Shown here: positions 1-10,413 of the stretch, piece by piece
How positions within the stretch are numbered: the stretch's first letter is position 1
Layout of the letters: every line of letters starts with the position of its first letter
Program-made: the position numbers and the translations under genes
From: Torreya grandis
Lineage: Eukaryota > Streptophyta > Pinopsida > Cupressales > Taxaceae
Assembly (NCBI GenBank): GCA_037957365.1
Contig: JARHVA010008428.1
Span: 1-64,000, forward strand
Direction: 5' to 3'
DNA: 64,000 nucleotides
The notes under the pieces: model-generated
Told to the model about the DNA's origin: nothing
The model's input: only the letters and a program-made list of their open reading frames with translations
The model's database searches: none

Positions 1-69
1 AGCTTCTTGGACACTTGCATCCTAGTTAGATACATACATCAACATAAGTGTCTAGTTTTCCTACAAATT
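1..69. other. Left flank of element E
   Basis: Short AT-rich sequence before the first LTR. Its last five bases (AAATT, 65-69) are the left target-site duplication of element E and match AAAGT at 13398-13402 in four of five positions. The string TGTCTAGT near position 48 recurs at 13402 beyond the right LTR. No gene is seen. Confidence 0.6.
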
Positions 70-3051
70 TGTTAGAGAGTTATCATTGATATCATATAAG
101 TTTCCAAGTGAGTGGATTAAGTACCTTGATAGTCTTAAATGACAATGACAAAGTGTGCAATGTGCTTATCCTAGTATACTTGATGTAGGCTTGGTTGATC
201 TTTATATTTTGACTATTTAGAGTTGATTAGTGATGGGTATGAAGTATTGAAATTGTGTAAGATGTCCTATCAAATTTCAAGGATGAATTGAGTTCTTGTG
301 TGTATAATTTAAATTAATCTGGTAGTCCATAGTTTTCATCTAGACATTTTGGGTCCCATGGTAGAAAATCTGACTAGGTAGTTTGATGATGTCTTAATTG
401 CCACATGTGGATGAGTCAAGCAGGTTTACTCATATGTTTGTGATAAAATTAGTCCCAAGATTCTATGTTCCAAGTCTCAAGTCATGTGATGAAGTGAGTT
501 CAAATATATGTGTGTGCAAAGTTGAGCTCCCAGGCATTTTGATAGTGTTTTCTATGTTCAAACAGAGTCAAGTAAATAGTTTGGTGACATCATATCTCAC
601 ACATATGAAAGTTTCAAGAGAATATTGATATATGGATAAATTAACCTATGATATAATATATTATTCACCAAATCTTAGGTCATGAAACTAATATCTACAA
701 AATATATGCAAGTGCAAATCTTGCCTCCTAGGTAATTTGATAGTGTTCTCCCATGCTTACCCAAATTTGCATGTGGCAAGAAATGATGAGTAGGAATTTT
801 AATGTAGTCATATTTAAAATGTATCATAATTTTAAAATGAGTTGATCATATGGGGTTTTTTAATTTTATTCCTAGTTACTATGTGCTATGTTTTAGGTCA
901 TGCAATAAAGCGTATCAAAAGATATGCATGTGTAAATTTGGCCTTTCAAATAGTTCTTGACATAGTTGGATCTATGGTAGAAATTATGAGGGATTAGATT
1001 AATGGAGTTATATATTGCATGGAAAATGGTTTCAAGATCATTATGACACATGGTTAGACTTCCCTATGAATAAATATCAAATGGTGAAAATTTGAGAACA
1101 TGTGTTTGAGCACAACAAAAGATATATGTGTCCAAAGTTGACCTTTCAGGCGTATTACAGTAATTCCTTTACTAAATCAATTTTGTACAAGGTAAAGTGA
1201 AAGAAAATGTCAAAAATATTGATAAATTATATTAAATACAATATTTTAGGAATAAGTGAGATGGTAAGAAGTGTTTTAGGTTTAATTTTGAGCAATGGTA
1301 AAGGGGATCTAAGAGTCAATATTTAATCATGTGATTAAGATCGATAGCACAAGTGGAGTCAAAGTGGTTAACCTATTTAAAGTTTAACATAATTAAAGAC
1401 CAAGATCTTTAAAATAATATATATGGTGTGTGATTGATTTAACTATTGAGGACATGAGATGATAGCATGGTGTTCGGGGTTTAATTGTGACCATTGGGAT
1501 TTGAATTTTGTAAATGGAAAACTAGTGCTATGTATTTTGGCTATAAATTTTGATCCAAGACAAATTTAATGTTACTATAAAAATTAATTTTTTATAGGAA
1601 TCTATGATGAATATAGTGAACCTAGTTAGATGGTATGATTATTTTTACATTCAAATATATTATCCTCCAAATTTTACTATGTGTTTGACCATGGATTGTA
1701 AGTGACTTAAGTAGGTTATTCAAGCTTGTTTTGTTTTTGTTTGGATGTTTCATGATGAATTAGCTATTATAAATTGTTTTATACTCATTATGGGTTAATT
1801 GTGTGGTTAGTATGAAAAAAGCTTAAGAAGTTGACTATGTGTTCATTCATGGTGTCTTTGTGAACAAAGCTATTATTTGAGATGATTGAGCTTACACAAA
1901 AGAGTGCAATGATGACTATAATAATTTGAGATTATCAAATGGGTGATGTGGATGGACCTATGAAATTTAAAGTGGTATCATGTTTTTGTTTTTCTTAATG
2001 AAGTTTTAAATAGGTTAATAAGTCTCCATGAGACCTATAAGAACTACAAGGGCCTAACTGAAAGGTGTAGCTACATAAGAGTGACCCATAGATGATATGA
2101 CCAACCTATAAAGATTTTATTGAGATATGTATTCATATGATATATGCCTTAAGGTTTAAGGCATGCCTAATATCTAACCAATATGTTTATAATTATGAAG
2201 GCTTTATAAATAGTGAAACCAAATGAGATGGTTTCTAGACTTGTGAAAAGCTAGTTAGCATAGAGTGAGCATTAAAGTGAAGAAGAGATGATAGGTAGTG
2301 TTCCTATTAGATTAGTTGAGAAAAAAAAAATTTTGACTATGTGTATGACCTGTAGGTCATGTTTTTGATGTCAAAATAGTGCTCTTATAGTTTGAGGGTA
2401 TGTGAAGAGGTCTGAGTCTGCATATGAAGATAGTTTGAATGAAGAAAGAGAGATATTGTGGCATGCCTATGTGAGAGGCATGTATGAGATAGAGAGGTAA
2501 TTTGTCCAAAGGTTATAAAATTATAAATCCATCATTAGGTGTTGTAGACATCAGTTCTAAGGTGGAGGTGTTCATTTTTTAAGAGGGTCTAAAGGACATG
2601 ATCTTCTTTAGGGGTAGTTTCTCCTTATGAAATAGGTGTTTCACTAAAGGCCTTATTTCATAAGGACATGACCAAGGTTGTTGGTCAGAAGGACTTGACC
2701 AAAAGGTGGTCAAAATGACTTGATAACCTTAGGGGTAGGTGCTCTTTATGAAATTGATATTTCACTAAATCCTAGTTAAAAGGACTTGATTAGTCTCTGG
2801 GTTGTAATCTCTTAAAGGACAAGTATTCCATGTGTTGCAAGATTGAGAGTGGGTTTTATTCCCCATGAGGGTTTTTGATAATAAATATGTGTTTGATATT
2901 GTTTATACATTGAATTAATGAGATATCTTGTTGGTCTTACTTGATCAAGTTGATATATGTTAATTATTTAATAGTTTGAAAGGATTGGAATTGAAATTGA
3001 AATATATGGGCTCAAAGATTCACCCCGATCTTAGTGATTATACCTATAAAA
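70..3051 (+). repeat. 5' LTR of element E
   Basis: Begins TGTTAGAGAG and ends just before a primer binding site. It aligns along its whole length with 10414-13397; for example, the cluster around the phrase gcttggttgatcttta recurs at 188 and 10526, and the region near 2560-2830 recurs at 12920-13160. The two LTRs differ at many sites, so the insertion is old. The segments near 2540-2830 contain short internal near-repeats built on an AAAGGACTTGAT-like word. No open frame of note. Confidence 0.9.
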
Positions 3052-3052
3052 A

Positions 3053-3068
3053 TTGGTATTAGATTAGG
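3053..3068 (+). promoter_or_regulatory. Primer binding site of element E (initiator Met tRNA type, decayed)
   Basis: TTGGTATTAGATTAGG follows the 5' LTR with one spacer base. The plant Copia consensus is TGGTATCAGAGC, complementary to initiator methionine tRNA. Differences are mostly C-to-T or G-to-A type decay. Confidence 0.75.
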
Positions 3069-3114
3069 TCCTTTGGTAAAGGCTTAATAGCTTAAAGGTG
3101 ATCTAATGTAAAAT

Positions 3115-5363
3115 ATGGGTAGTCATCAAGGAGGTTTCTCTACTAGGTAGGCATTGATGTTCAATGGATCCAATTATGCTTTTTGGAGTGCAAGGATGAG
3201 GACCTACATCATGTCCCTAGGGTTTGACATTTGGAAATATGTTATGAATGGTTATTATACACCTACTATTCTTCCATATAGTGTTACAGACAAGAAGTTG
3301 TTTAAGAATAATTATAAGGTAATGAATTTTGTCACTCATGGTATTTTAGAGATTGAATACACCAAGGTAATCCATTATACATCTGCCAAGGAAATGTGAG
3401 ATAAATTGAATACTATTTATGAAGGAGACTTAAAAGTTAAGTTGGTAAAGTTATAGACTCATTAAAGACAATCTGAGAGTCTCAAGATGAAGGAACAATA
3501 TTCTATGGCATCTTTTATATAGAAAGTTGATGAGATTATGAACATCATCAAAGGCCTTAGAGAGAACCTTGAAGAAGCTACTATAGTTTAAAAGGTATTA
3601 AGATCCCTCTCTCTCAAGTTTGATCCTAAAGTATCTATTTTAGAAGAAAGTCATGATCTTACTAAGCTAAAGTTGGTTGAATTACATGGCATCCTTACTG
3701 CCTATAAGATGAGGAAGAATGATGATATACCACCAAATAAGGAAGCAAAATTCAAGATATAAATGAAACTAAAGAATAAATTCCAAGGTAAGAAACCCAA
3801 AGAAGATGACACATCTGATATTGATGGAGATGAACTAATTGTTTTATTTACAATGAAATTAAAAATAAGGTTAGTTAAGTATAAGGGTAAGTTACCCTTC
3901 AAATGCTTCAATTGTAGTGAGATAGGATATTTTTATAACAAGTTCCCTCATAATCATAAGAATAATTATGATTAAGAGCATTATGAAGACCAAAATGAAT
4001 ACAAGAAGACATACATGTCTGATAAGAGGAATAAAGGCTTAAGAAACTATGATAACATGAAGTTCTTCAAGATAAAAAAGAGTCTCTACACCAATAAAGA
4101 CTACATCTCATCAAATGACAGTGAAGATAGTGAATCAAGGTGTGATCATGAATATTATGGTCCTATTGAAGATGAATCCCTCTTTATGGATGAGGAAGGA
4201 AGTTACTCACATCAAAAGGAGTCTACTTGGAGTGGTTTAGATGATGATGAAGATGAGGTGGACTATGAAACTGTATTGACAAATGTTCTTAAATAATTGA
4301 AGATTTAGAAAAAGATTAACAAGAAGATGAAGTCCCAACTCAAAGACTATGAGGATCAATTATATGTGTATGAGGAAAGAATTAATGAAGACACCAAGGA
4401 GCATGAAGATATAGTCAAACATCTTAGTTGTCAATTAGAAATCCTATCTACAAACATAAAATCTAAAGAAGATGAATGTTTAAGGTATATAACTAAAAAT
4501 GAGTTATTAAAATCTAAGTTAGAGAAGACATATACTAAGGTGAAGTCAATTGTGAGATTTGAAAAGAGCTCAACTGATCTAGAAAATATTATGAATGATA
4601 AAAATCATTAAATGCATAGAACTAGTCTTTGATAAAAAGAATAACTAGAGAATGAAACTCAAAAAAAGATGAAGACTAATGTGAACAATAAAAATATGAC
4701 TTTGAAGAAAAATCATCAAACAAGAAATGAAGGTGCTAACAGATTGAAGACAAATTAGATCAAACAACCAAATGCCATGAGGTATGTAAATTTTAATGGT
4801 TACTACTATACTTGTAATCAGTTTGAGCATAGAGCTAGAGAATGTAAGAAGCCTATTATAAATGTGTTTTCATAGAAATAGAATGGGGTTCATCAGTCAA
4901 AAGGTGTGAGCAAAGTTAAGTGCTTCAACTATCTTAATAAAAGACACTTTGTTAAACATTGTCCAAATAAGGAAAGGGAAGGTAAGTCTTCTTCAAAAAG
5001 AGTAGTTTATTTTAGTTATCATGACATTGGACACATTGATAGTTTTTGTCCAAATAATGTAAGATAAGCTAAGTTTCCATCAAGGAGTATTATTTTATAC
5101 AACTATGAAAATATTGGTCACATTGCTAGGTTCTACAAGTGAAGGCCATTAAGTCAAAACAAGTTCAATTAAGCTTTAAGAGTGTAAGGAAGAATAATAG
5201 TTATCTCATGGAAACTAAAAGTGGTAAGTATGAGTCATGATGGGTCTAATAGTCTAATTAATATATTTGATATGGTGGTGAATGCTTCAGAAGTTAAAGA
5301 GTGTCAATGGCTCTCATTGTCTTCTCATGTTGTGGATAAAGAGACTGACATCAAGGAGAGGAT
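3115..5363 (+). pseudogene. gag: Decayed Copia gag of element E (first part, up to insertion of T)
   Basis: The natural start is probably the ATG at 3115, with an in-frame TAG at 3148. The familiar plant Copia gag N-terminus (NGSNYAFWSARMRTYIMSLG) follows from 3160. The frame continues through the UBN2-type region to 3770 with several stops, then a weak zinc-knuckle remnant around 3898-3945 (CFNCSEIGYF; its last Cys is lost). An acidic linker (4015-4296) and a Lys/Glu-rich probable coiled coil (4327-4611) follow. Four degenerate zinc knuckles lie at 4798-4852, 4921-4964, 5008-5051 and 5098-5139, each with one or more Cys or His replaced. Gag would form the capsid-like particle that packages element RNA. 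The frame is broken by insertion of T at 5364 and resumes at 8773. Confidence 0.88.
5359..5363 (+). repeat. Left target-site duplication of element T (AGGAT)
   Basis: AGGAT immediately before the TGATAGG end of T. It is identical to AGGAT at 8768-8772 after the other end. Joining the two flanks keeps the gag reading frame of element E open, as expected for the empty site. Confidence 0.9.
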
Positions 5364-6307
5364 TGATAGGACCTATGTTCCCTAAAGCTCTGACACAACT
5401 TGTCAGAATTAAGAGCACACATGATTACCTTTGTATAAGCAACTTAAGATTGTGGAAATAACCAGAAGAACAAATAACTATCAATGAGAAAACACACAGA
5501 ATATGAGAGGCAACACACAATTGTATTCAACTCATTACAAAGGAAGTTACAATAAAGAGATCACACTCTTCTTCCACCTCTATGAGGCTTCCTCCTCAAG
5601 GGCTCCAAGTAATCTTTCCACCTGAGAAATCTTCTCTCATAGGTCACAACTAACAACTAACACAAGCTATTGTTCACCTCACTGTACATCCAGTACAACT
5701 AAGTATGAACCGATAATCCAAGTAGATCTCACCATGATCCTAATCCTGATGTATTGCTATCACCTTGATCTTGCTCCCCCACTGATCCTATTCTAACCCT
5801 AACATACACACATCCCTACAGACTAACCTGATCTTACTTATCACATGTAGATCTCCACCATGATCCTGTAACACCCTACATATCAAACCTAATCTTACAT
5901 ACATGAGGAATCCTACTTGATTCCACCATGGGAAGAACTCTCCAAGTTCTACACTTGGGTTCTACAAGTTCTACACTTAACAATATAGCCCATGAGTCTA
6001 TTATATAGATCTCATGCATACAATAATTAGACAAGTGGCTCAAAGACTTGAACTGGTCTTTATCATGCAAACTCTGTGTTCACTTAATTAATTGTTCGTC
6101 AACAACAATTCTGACCACCACAGGCGACCGACGTCGGTCCCTGCCTGAATGGAGGTGATCGACACCGGCCGATCTCCTGTCGATGCTAGTTTCCTCTACG
6201 CTTCCCCTGACCGACGTCGGTTGTGGCTTGCCGACGCTAGTGACTACATATGCTCAGAAACCTCCATGTTTGCCTTAAGGTGAAGCTTTTAGCTGCACAC
6301 CCTAATA
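5364..6307 (-). repeat. LTR copy 1 of element T
   Basis: 944 bp; + strand ends TGATAGG and CCCTAATA (TG...CA on the minus strand, with the terminal CA decayed to TA). A minus-strand TATA-like box (CTATATAATAG) lies at 5997-6007, about 300 bp into the LTR. Five copies of a 10-bp dyad near CCGACGTCGG start at 6128, 6159, 6180, 6211 and 6231. The 64-codon minus-strand frame at 5876-6070 recurs in the other LTR copies only because they are repeats. Confidence 0.93.
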
Positions 6308-6604
6308 ATCTCCCACTTGGAGATAAACAATTGCACCTATACCCATACAAGTACTATGTCTAATCTGCATCCTGGCTTGTACTCCTCTTCAAGCTCCCAC
6401 TTGAAGACAACCCACCACACTCCTTGTGGTGTTAATCATGTGCCTGAATTTCCTAATTCTAGCTTACCTTCTTCTATCATTGTTATACTCCCACTCAGTT
6501 AGAAACCCTGTGAATGACCTGTAATCAACAAACCACTAACCAGATCTGGGCCATCTGTTAGTCAAACTCACTCTGAGAACATCCAACCTCACTCTGATAC
6601 CATT
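6308..6604 (-). other. Internal domain 1 of element T (PPT, hairpins, PBS; non-coding)
   Basis: 297 bp between two LTRs. On the minus strand the primer site TGGTATCAGAGTGAGG occupies 6602-6587 and the polypurine tract CCAAGTGGGAGAT abuts the next LTR at 6308. Two perfect 7-bp inverted repeats occur: 6387-6393 with 6400-6406, and 6413-6419 with 6425-6431. Their minus-strand loops are TGGGAG and AGGAG. The polypurine-like word recurs inside the first hairpin and again near 6490. No protein is encoded. Confidence 0.88.
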
Positions 6605-7548
6605 TGATAGGACCTACGTTCCCTAAAGCTCTGACACAACTTGTCAGAATTAAGAGCACACATGATTACCTTTGTATAAGCAACTTAAGATTGCAGAAAT
6701 AACTAAAAGAACAAATAACTATCAATGAGAAAACACACAGAATACGAGAGGCAACACACAATTGTATTCAACTCATTACAAAGGAAATTACAATAAAGAG
6801 ATCACACTCTTCTTCCACCTTTATGAGGCTTCCTCCTCAAGGGCTCCAAGTAATCATCCCACCTAAGCAATATTCTCTCATAGGTCATAACTAACAACTA
6901 ACACAAGCTATTGTTCACCTCATTGTACATCTAGTACAACTGAGTATGAACCAATACTCCAAGTAGATCTCACCATGATCCTGCTCCTGATGTATTGCTA
7001 TCACCTTGATCTTGCTCCCCTGCCGATCCTATTCTGACCCTCACATACACACATCCCTGCAGACCAACCTGATCTTACTTATCACATGTAGATCTCCACC
7101 ATGATCCTACAACACCCTGCATATCAAACCTAATATTACATACATGAGGAATCCAACTTGATTCCACCATGGGAAGAACTCTCCAAGTTCTACACTTGGG
7201 TTCTACAAGTTCTACACTTAACAATACAGCCCATGAGTCTATTATATAGATCTCATGCATACAATAATTAGACAAGTAGCTCAAAGACTCAAACTGGTCT
7301 TTATCATACAAACTCCATGTTCACTTAATTGACTATTTTTCAACAATAGTTCTGACTGCCATAGGCGACTGGCGTCAGTCCCTGCCTGACTGGAGGTGAC
7401 CGACGCCGATCGATCTCCTATCGATGCTGGTTTCCTCTGCGCTTCCCCTGACCGACGTCGGTTGTGGCCTATCGATGCCGGCAACTACATATGCTCAAAA
7501 ACCTCCATGTTTGCCTTAAGGTGAAGCTTTTAGCTCCACACCTTAAGA
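6605..7548 (-). repeat. LTR copy 2 of element T (central, shared LTR)
   Basis: 944 bp, same boundaries and TATA-like site (near 7240-7250) as copy 1. It serves as the 3' LTR of one unit and the 5' LTR of the next. The dyad cluster is present at about 7368-7481 with the same spacing, partly decayed at CpG positions. Like copy 1 it contains a ~22-bp tandem duplication around 7190-7215 that copy 3 lacks. Confidence 0.93.
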
Positions 7549-7845
7549 ATCTCCCACTTAGAGATAAATAGCTGCACCTGTACCCATACTAGTACTCTGT
7601 CTAATCTACATCCTGGCTTGTATTCCTCTTCAAGCTCCCACTTGAAGACAACCCACCACACTCCTTGTGGTGTTAGTCCTATGCCTAAATTTCCTCATTC
7701 TAGCTTACCTTCTTCTACCATTGCTGTACTCCCACTCAATCAGAAACCCTGTGAATGACCTGTAATCAACAAACCACTAACCAGATCTGGGCCATCTGTT
7801 AGTCAAACTCACTCTGAGAACATCCAACCTCGCTCTGATACCATT
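7549..7845 (-). other. Internal domain 2 of element T (non-coding)
   Basis: 297 bp, exactly the length of domain 1. The primer site TGGTATCAGAGCGAGG (minus strand, 7843-7828) is better preserved than in domain 1. Both hairpins are kept: 7628-7634 with 7641-7647, and 7654-7660 with 7666-7672. The polypurine tract abuts at 7549. Confidence 0.88.
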
Positions 7846-8767
7846 TGATAAGACCTACGTTCCCTAAAGCTCTGACACAACTTGTCAGAATTAAGAGCAC
7901 ACATGATTACCTTTGTATAAGCAACTTAAGATTGCAAAAATAACCAAAAGAACAAATAACTATCAATGAGAAAACACATAGAATATGAGAGGCAACACAC
8001 AATTGTATTCAACTCATTACAAAGGAAATTAAAATAAAGAGATCACACTCTTCTTCCACCTCTGTGAGGCTTCCTCCTCAAGGGCTCCAAGTAATCTTCC
8101 CACCTGAGCAATCTTCTCTCATAGGTCACAACTAACAACTAACACAAGCTGTTGTTCACCTCATTGTACATCTAGTACAACCAAGTATGAACCGGTACTC
8201 CAAGTAGATCTCACCATGATCTTGCTCTTGATGTATTTTTGTGAACTTGATCTTGCTCCCCCACCAATCCTATTCTGACCCTCGCATACACACATCCCTG
8301 TAGACCAACCTGATCTTACTTATCACATGTAGATCTCCACCATGATCCTGCAACACCCTGCATATCAAACCTGATCTTACATACATGAGGAATCCTACTT
8401 GATTCCACCATGGGAAGAACTCTCCAAGTTCTACACTTAACAATACAGTGCATGAGTCTATTATATAGATCTCATGCATACAATAATTAGACAAGTGGCT
8501 CAAAGACTTGAACTGGTCTTTATCATGTAAACTCTGTGTTCACTTAACTGACTGTTCGTCAATAGAAGTTCTGACCACCACAGGTGACCGACATCAGTCC
8601 CTACCTGACTAGAGGTGACCGATGCCGGTCGATCTCCTGTCGATGTTGGTTTCCTCTACGCTTCCCTTGACCAACGTCGGTTGTGGCCTGCCAATGCTGG
8701 CAACTGCATATGCTCAGAAACCTCCATGTTTGCCTTAAGGTGAAGCTTTTAGCTCCACACCCTAACA
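7846..8767 (-). repeat. LTR copy 3 of element T (terminal)
   Basis: 922 bp, ending in an undamaged TAACA (TGTTAGGG on the minus strand) followed by the duplication AGGAT. It is shorter than the others because it lacks the ~22-bp duplication near the region 8420-8440. The dyad starts (8588, 8619, 8640, 8671, 8691) keep the same intervals as copy 1. Confidence 0.93.
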
Positions 8768-8772
8768 AGGAT

Positions 8773-10399
8773 CATGGTACTAGTTGAGGCTAGTTCTGAG
8801 GTGAGTATGGATCCATGTGAACATCATAATATTAATGATCAAGTATCATTAAAATAACATCAATTGTTAGTGCTTAGTGATGAGGCTTTGAACTATAAGA
8901 AAAATTATTCAAATGAAAATATATGTGATGAATCTTTGTTGTTTCCATGTACTGTCAATTCAATGTTAGAAGAGAAGGAAAGTGATTTATAAAAATAACC
9001 AATTGTCATATTTCAAATTGAGAAGAATAACAAAAAAATTAAGAAATATTACAACTATAAGATGATTCTAGTGGTTAATGAGATGTGGGCCACTCTTATG
9101 TTCACTTCATTTTAGAGCATTATGGTGCAAATGATGTCTCTATCTATGCTTCTTAAGAGACTCCTTTCAATGGAGAATCAAGTATTGCTATGGTGTTCTT
9201 TAGATGGTCCTATAATTATATAGATGAGTTTTTTTAGTTAGATCAGGTATGACTAGGTGGTTTTGTGGTTTGAAGGTATGCTGAAGTCAAATTGGAGACT
9301 TTTGAAAACTCTCAGTTCTCTCAATTTTTGCTTAAGGGCAAGTAGGCCTAAAATGGGTTATAGGATGTATAGGTTCAAAATGATGTGGAATCTCAAATAT
9401 TGGTCCAAAATTATGTGATGGTTTTCTCCAGGTATGAAATAAGTTTTAGAAGTGTGTGTTGACTGGAAGATGCTATGTTGACGTTGTTTATTTTGAGATT
9501 CTGGGGCTTTGGTATCTACTATAAAAGTGGTTTCCCTTGTGAATTGAGGTATAAGGATTCTTAATAGGATTAATGGGCCAAATGTGTTTTCAAATAAAAA
9601 TTCACAAAGATTTTAAGGTTTTTTTAGATTATTCATGTTTTTGTCAAGATGAAGGCCTAATTAGCTGGTAGGTTTGTGAAAGAAGTATATTATATAAAAT
9701 GAGTTAGTCGTTTCAAATTGGTTAGATTGAGGGGGAATCTGAGAGTGATATATATTATTAGTTTTAGGTCTTGATGGTGTTTCTAATAAAAATTATGGGC
9801 TATGAAAGTTCTAGGTAGGATTATAAGGAGACTAGACGTGCCTAGTGAGAAGAAGAGTGCTTTTTATTTAGTTTTTCCAAAAGAATAAGGCATGAGCATT
9901 TCAAGATGAGTTATAAATATTATTTTAGAGGATTTGTTTTCTATTTGGTGAGGGTCATGGAGTTATATTGGTGGTCCTTGACGTGCTTTGAGAGAGAAAA
10001 CTAGTAATTTTATATAGTGGTTCTTCATGGTGTGTGGAGATATAAATATGCTTAGGGGGTTAAATTTTTGAGAAATCTTAGGGGGATTTTCTCTCAGATG
10101 TTTCTTGGTTATTTTCATCAAATTTCATTACTTTTGTGTGTTCTTTATTTATTGGTTGTAGTGCTTGGTTGGCATGGAGAAAGAAGAAGTTATCAAGGAA
10201 AGAAGAGGTAAGATCAAGGTAAGGGGGAGTTTATATTATCTTTATAATATGATCTTCTTCTAATGGTAGTATTTTAAATTCCTCAAGATCAATTGGTTCC
10301 CACTTTGTCATTGTGTCAAATGGGGAGAAAGTTCCTATTGTGAGAGTGCTTGAAGAGAGAGAATGAAAGTGAGTTGAATGATGTGTGTTGACATTAATG
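8773..10399 (+). pseudogene. Rest of element E interior: end of gag frame, then unassigned sequence
   Basis: The first ~230 bp continue the gag-type frame past the insertion of T (acidic, no known motif), then stops accumulate. From about 9000 to 10399 I find no reverse transcriptase (YVDD), RNase H or integrase (HHCC or DDE) motif on either strand. The block is either the 3' untranslated part of a gag-only element or an unrecognisable remnant. Confidence 0.6.
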
Positions 10400-10413
10400 A
10401 CAAATGGGGAGAT
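10400..10413 (+). promoter_or_regulatory. Polypurine tract of element E
   Basis: ACAAATGGGGAGAT directly before the 3' LTR (TGTTGGAG). It primes plus-strand DNA synthesis in LTR retroelements. The GGGAGAT|TGTTRG junction is shared with elements T and D. Confidence 0.85.

Larger units (their letters stand above)
5364..8767 (-). mobile_element. Element T: three-LTR tandem of a tiny non-autonomous Copia-like retrotransposon
   Basis: A 1241-bp unit repeats at 5364, 6605 and 7846, the last copy stopping at the LTR end. Read on the minus strand it is LTR (TGTTAGGG...CCTATCA) followed by TGGTATCAGAGCGAGG, the initiator-Met primer site, then a 297-bp domain ending in the polypurine tract AAGTGGGAGAT, then the next LTR. 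The order is LTR-int-LTR-int-LTR, bounded by perfect AGGAT duplications. There is no coding capacity. It therefore resembles TRIM/SMART-type mini-retroelements but with LTRs far longer than the internal part. The double unit can arise by recombination between LTRs of two copies. It would need gag and pol from another Copia-like element. Confidence 0.95.

Noticed and set aside
1..69. Repeated TGTCTAGT words on both sides of E (48 and 13402) as an extended target duplication
   Set aside because: Only 8-9 bases match and the positions relative to the LTR ends differ; the 4-of-5 AAATT/AAAGT match fits a normal duplication better.
5876..6070. Small protein conserved three times (also 7311-7075 and 8503-8270)
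   Set aside because: The similarity is that of the three LTR copies of T; the frames start upstream of the TATA-like box and show no sign of selection.
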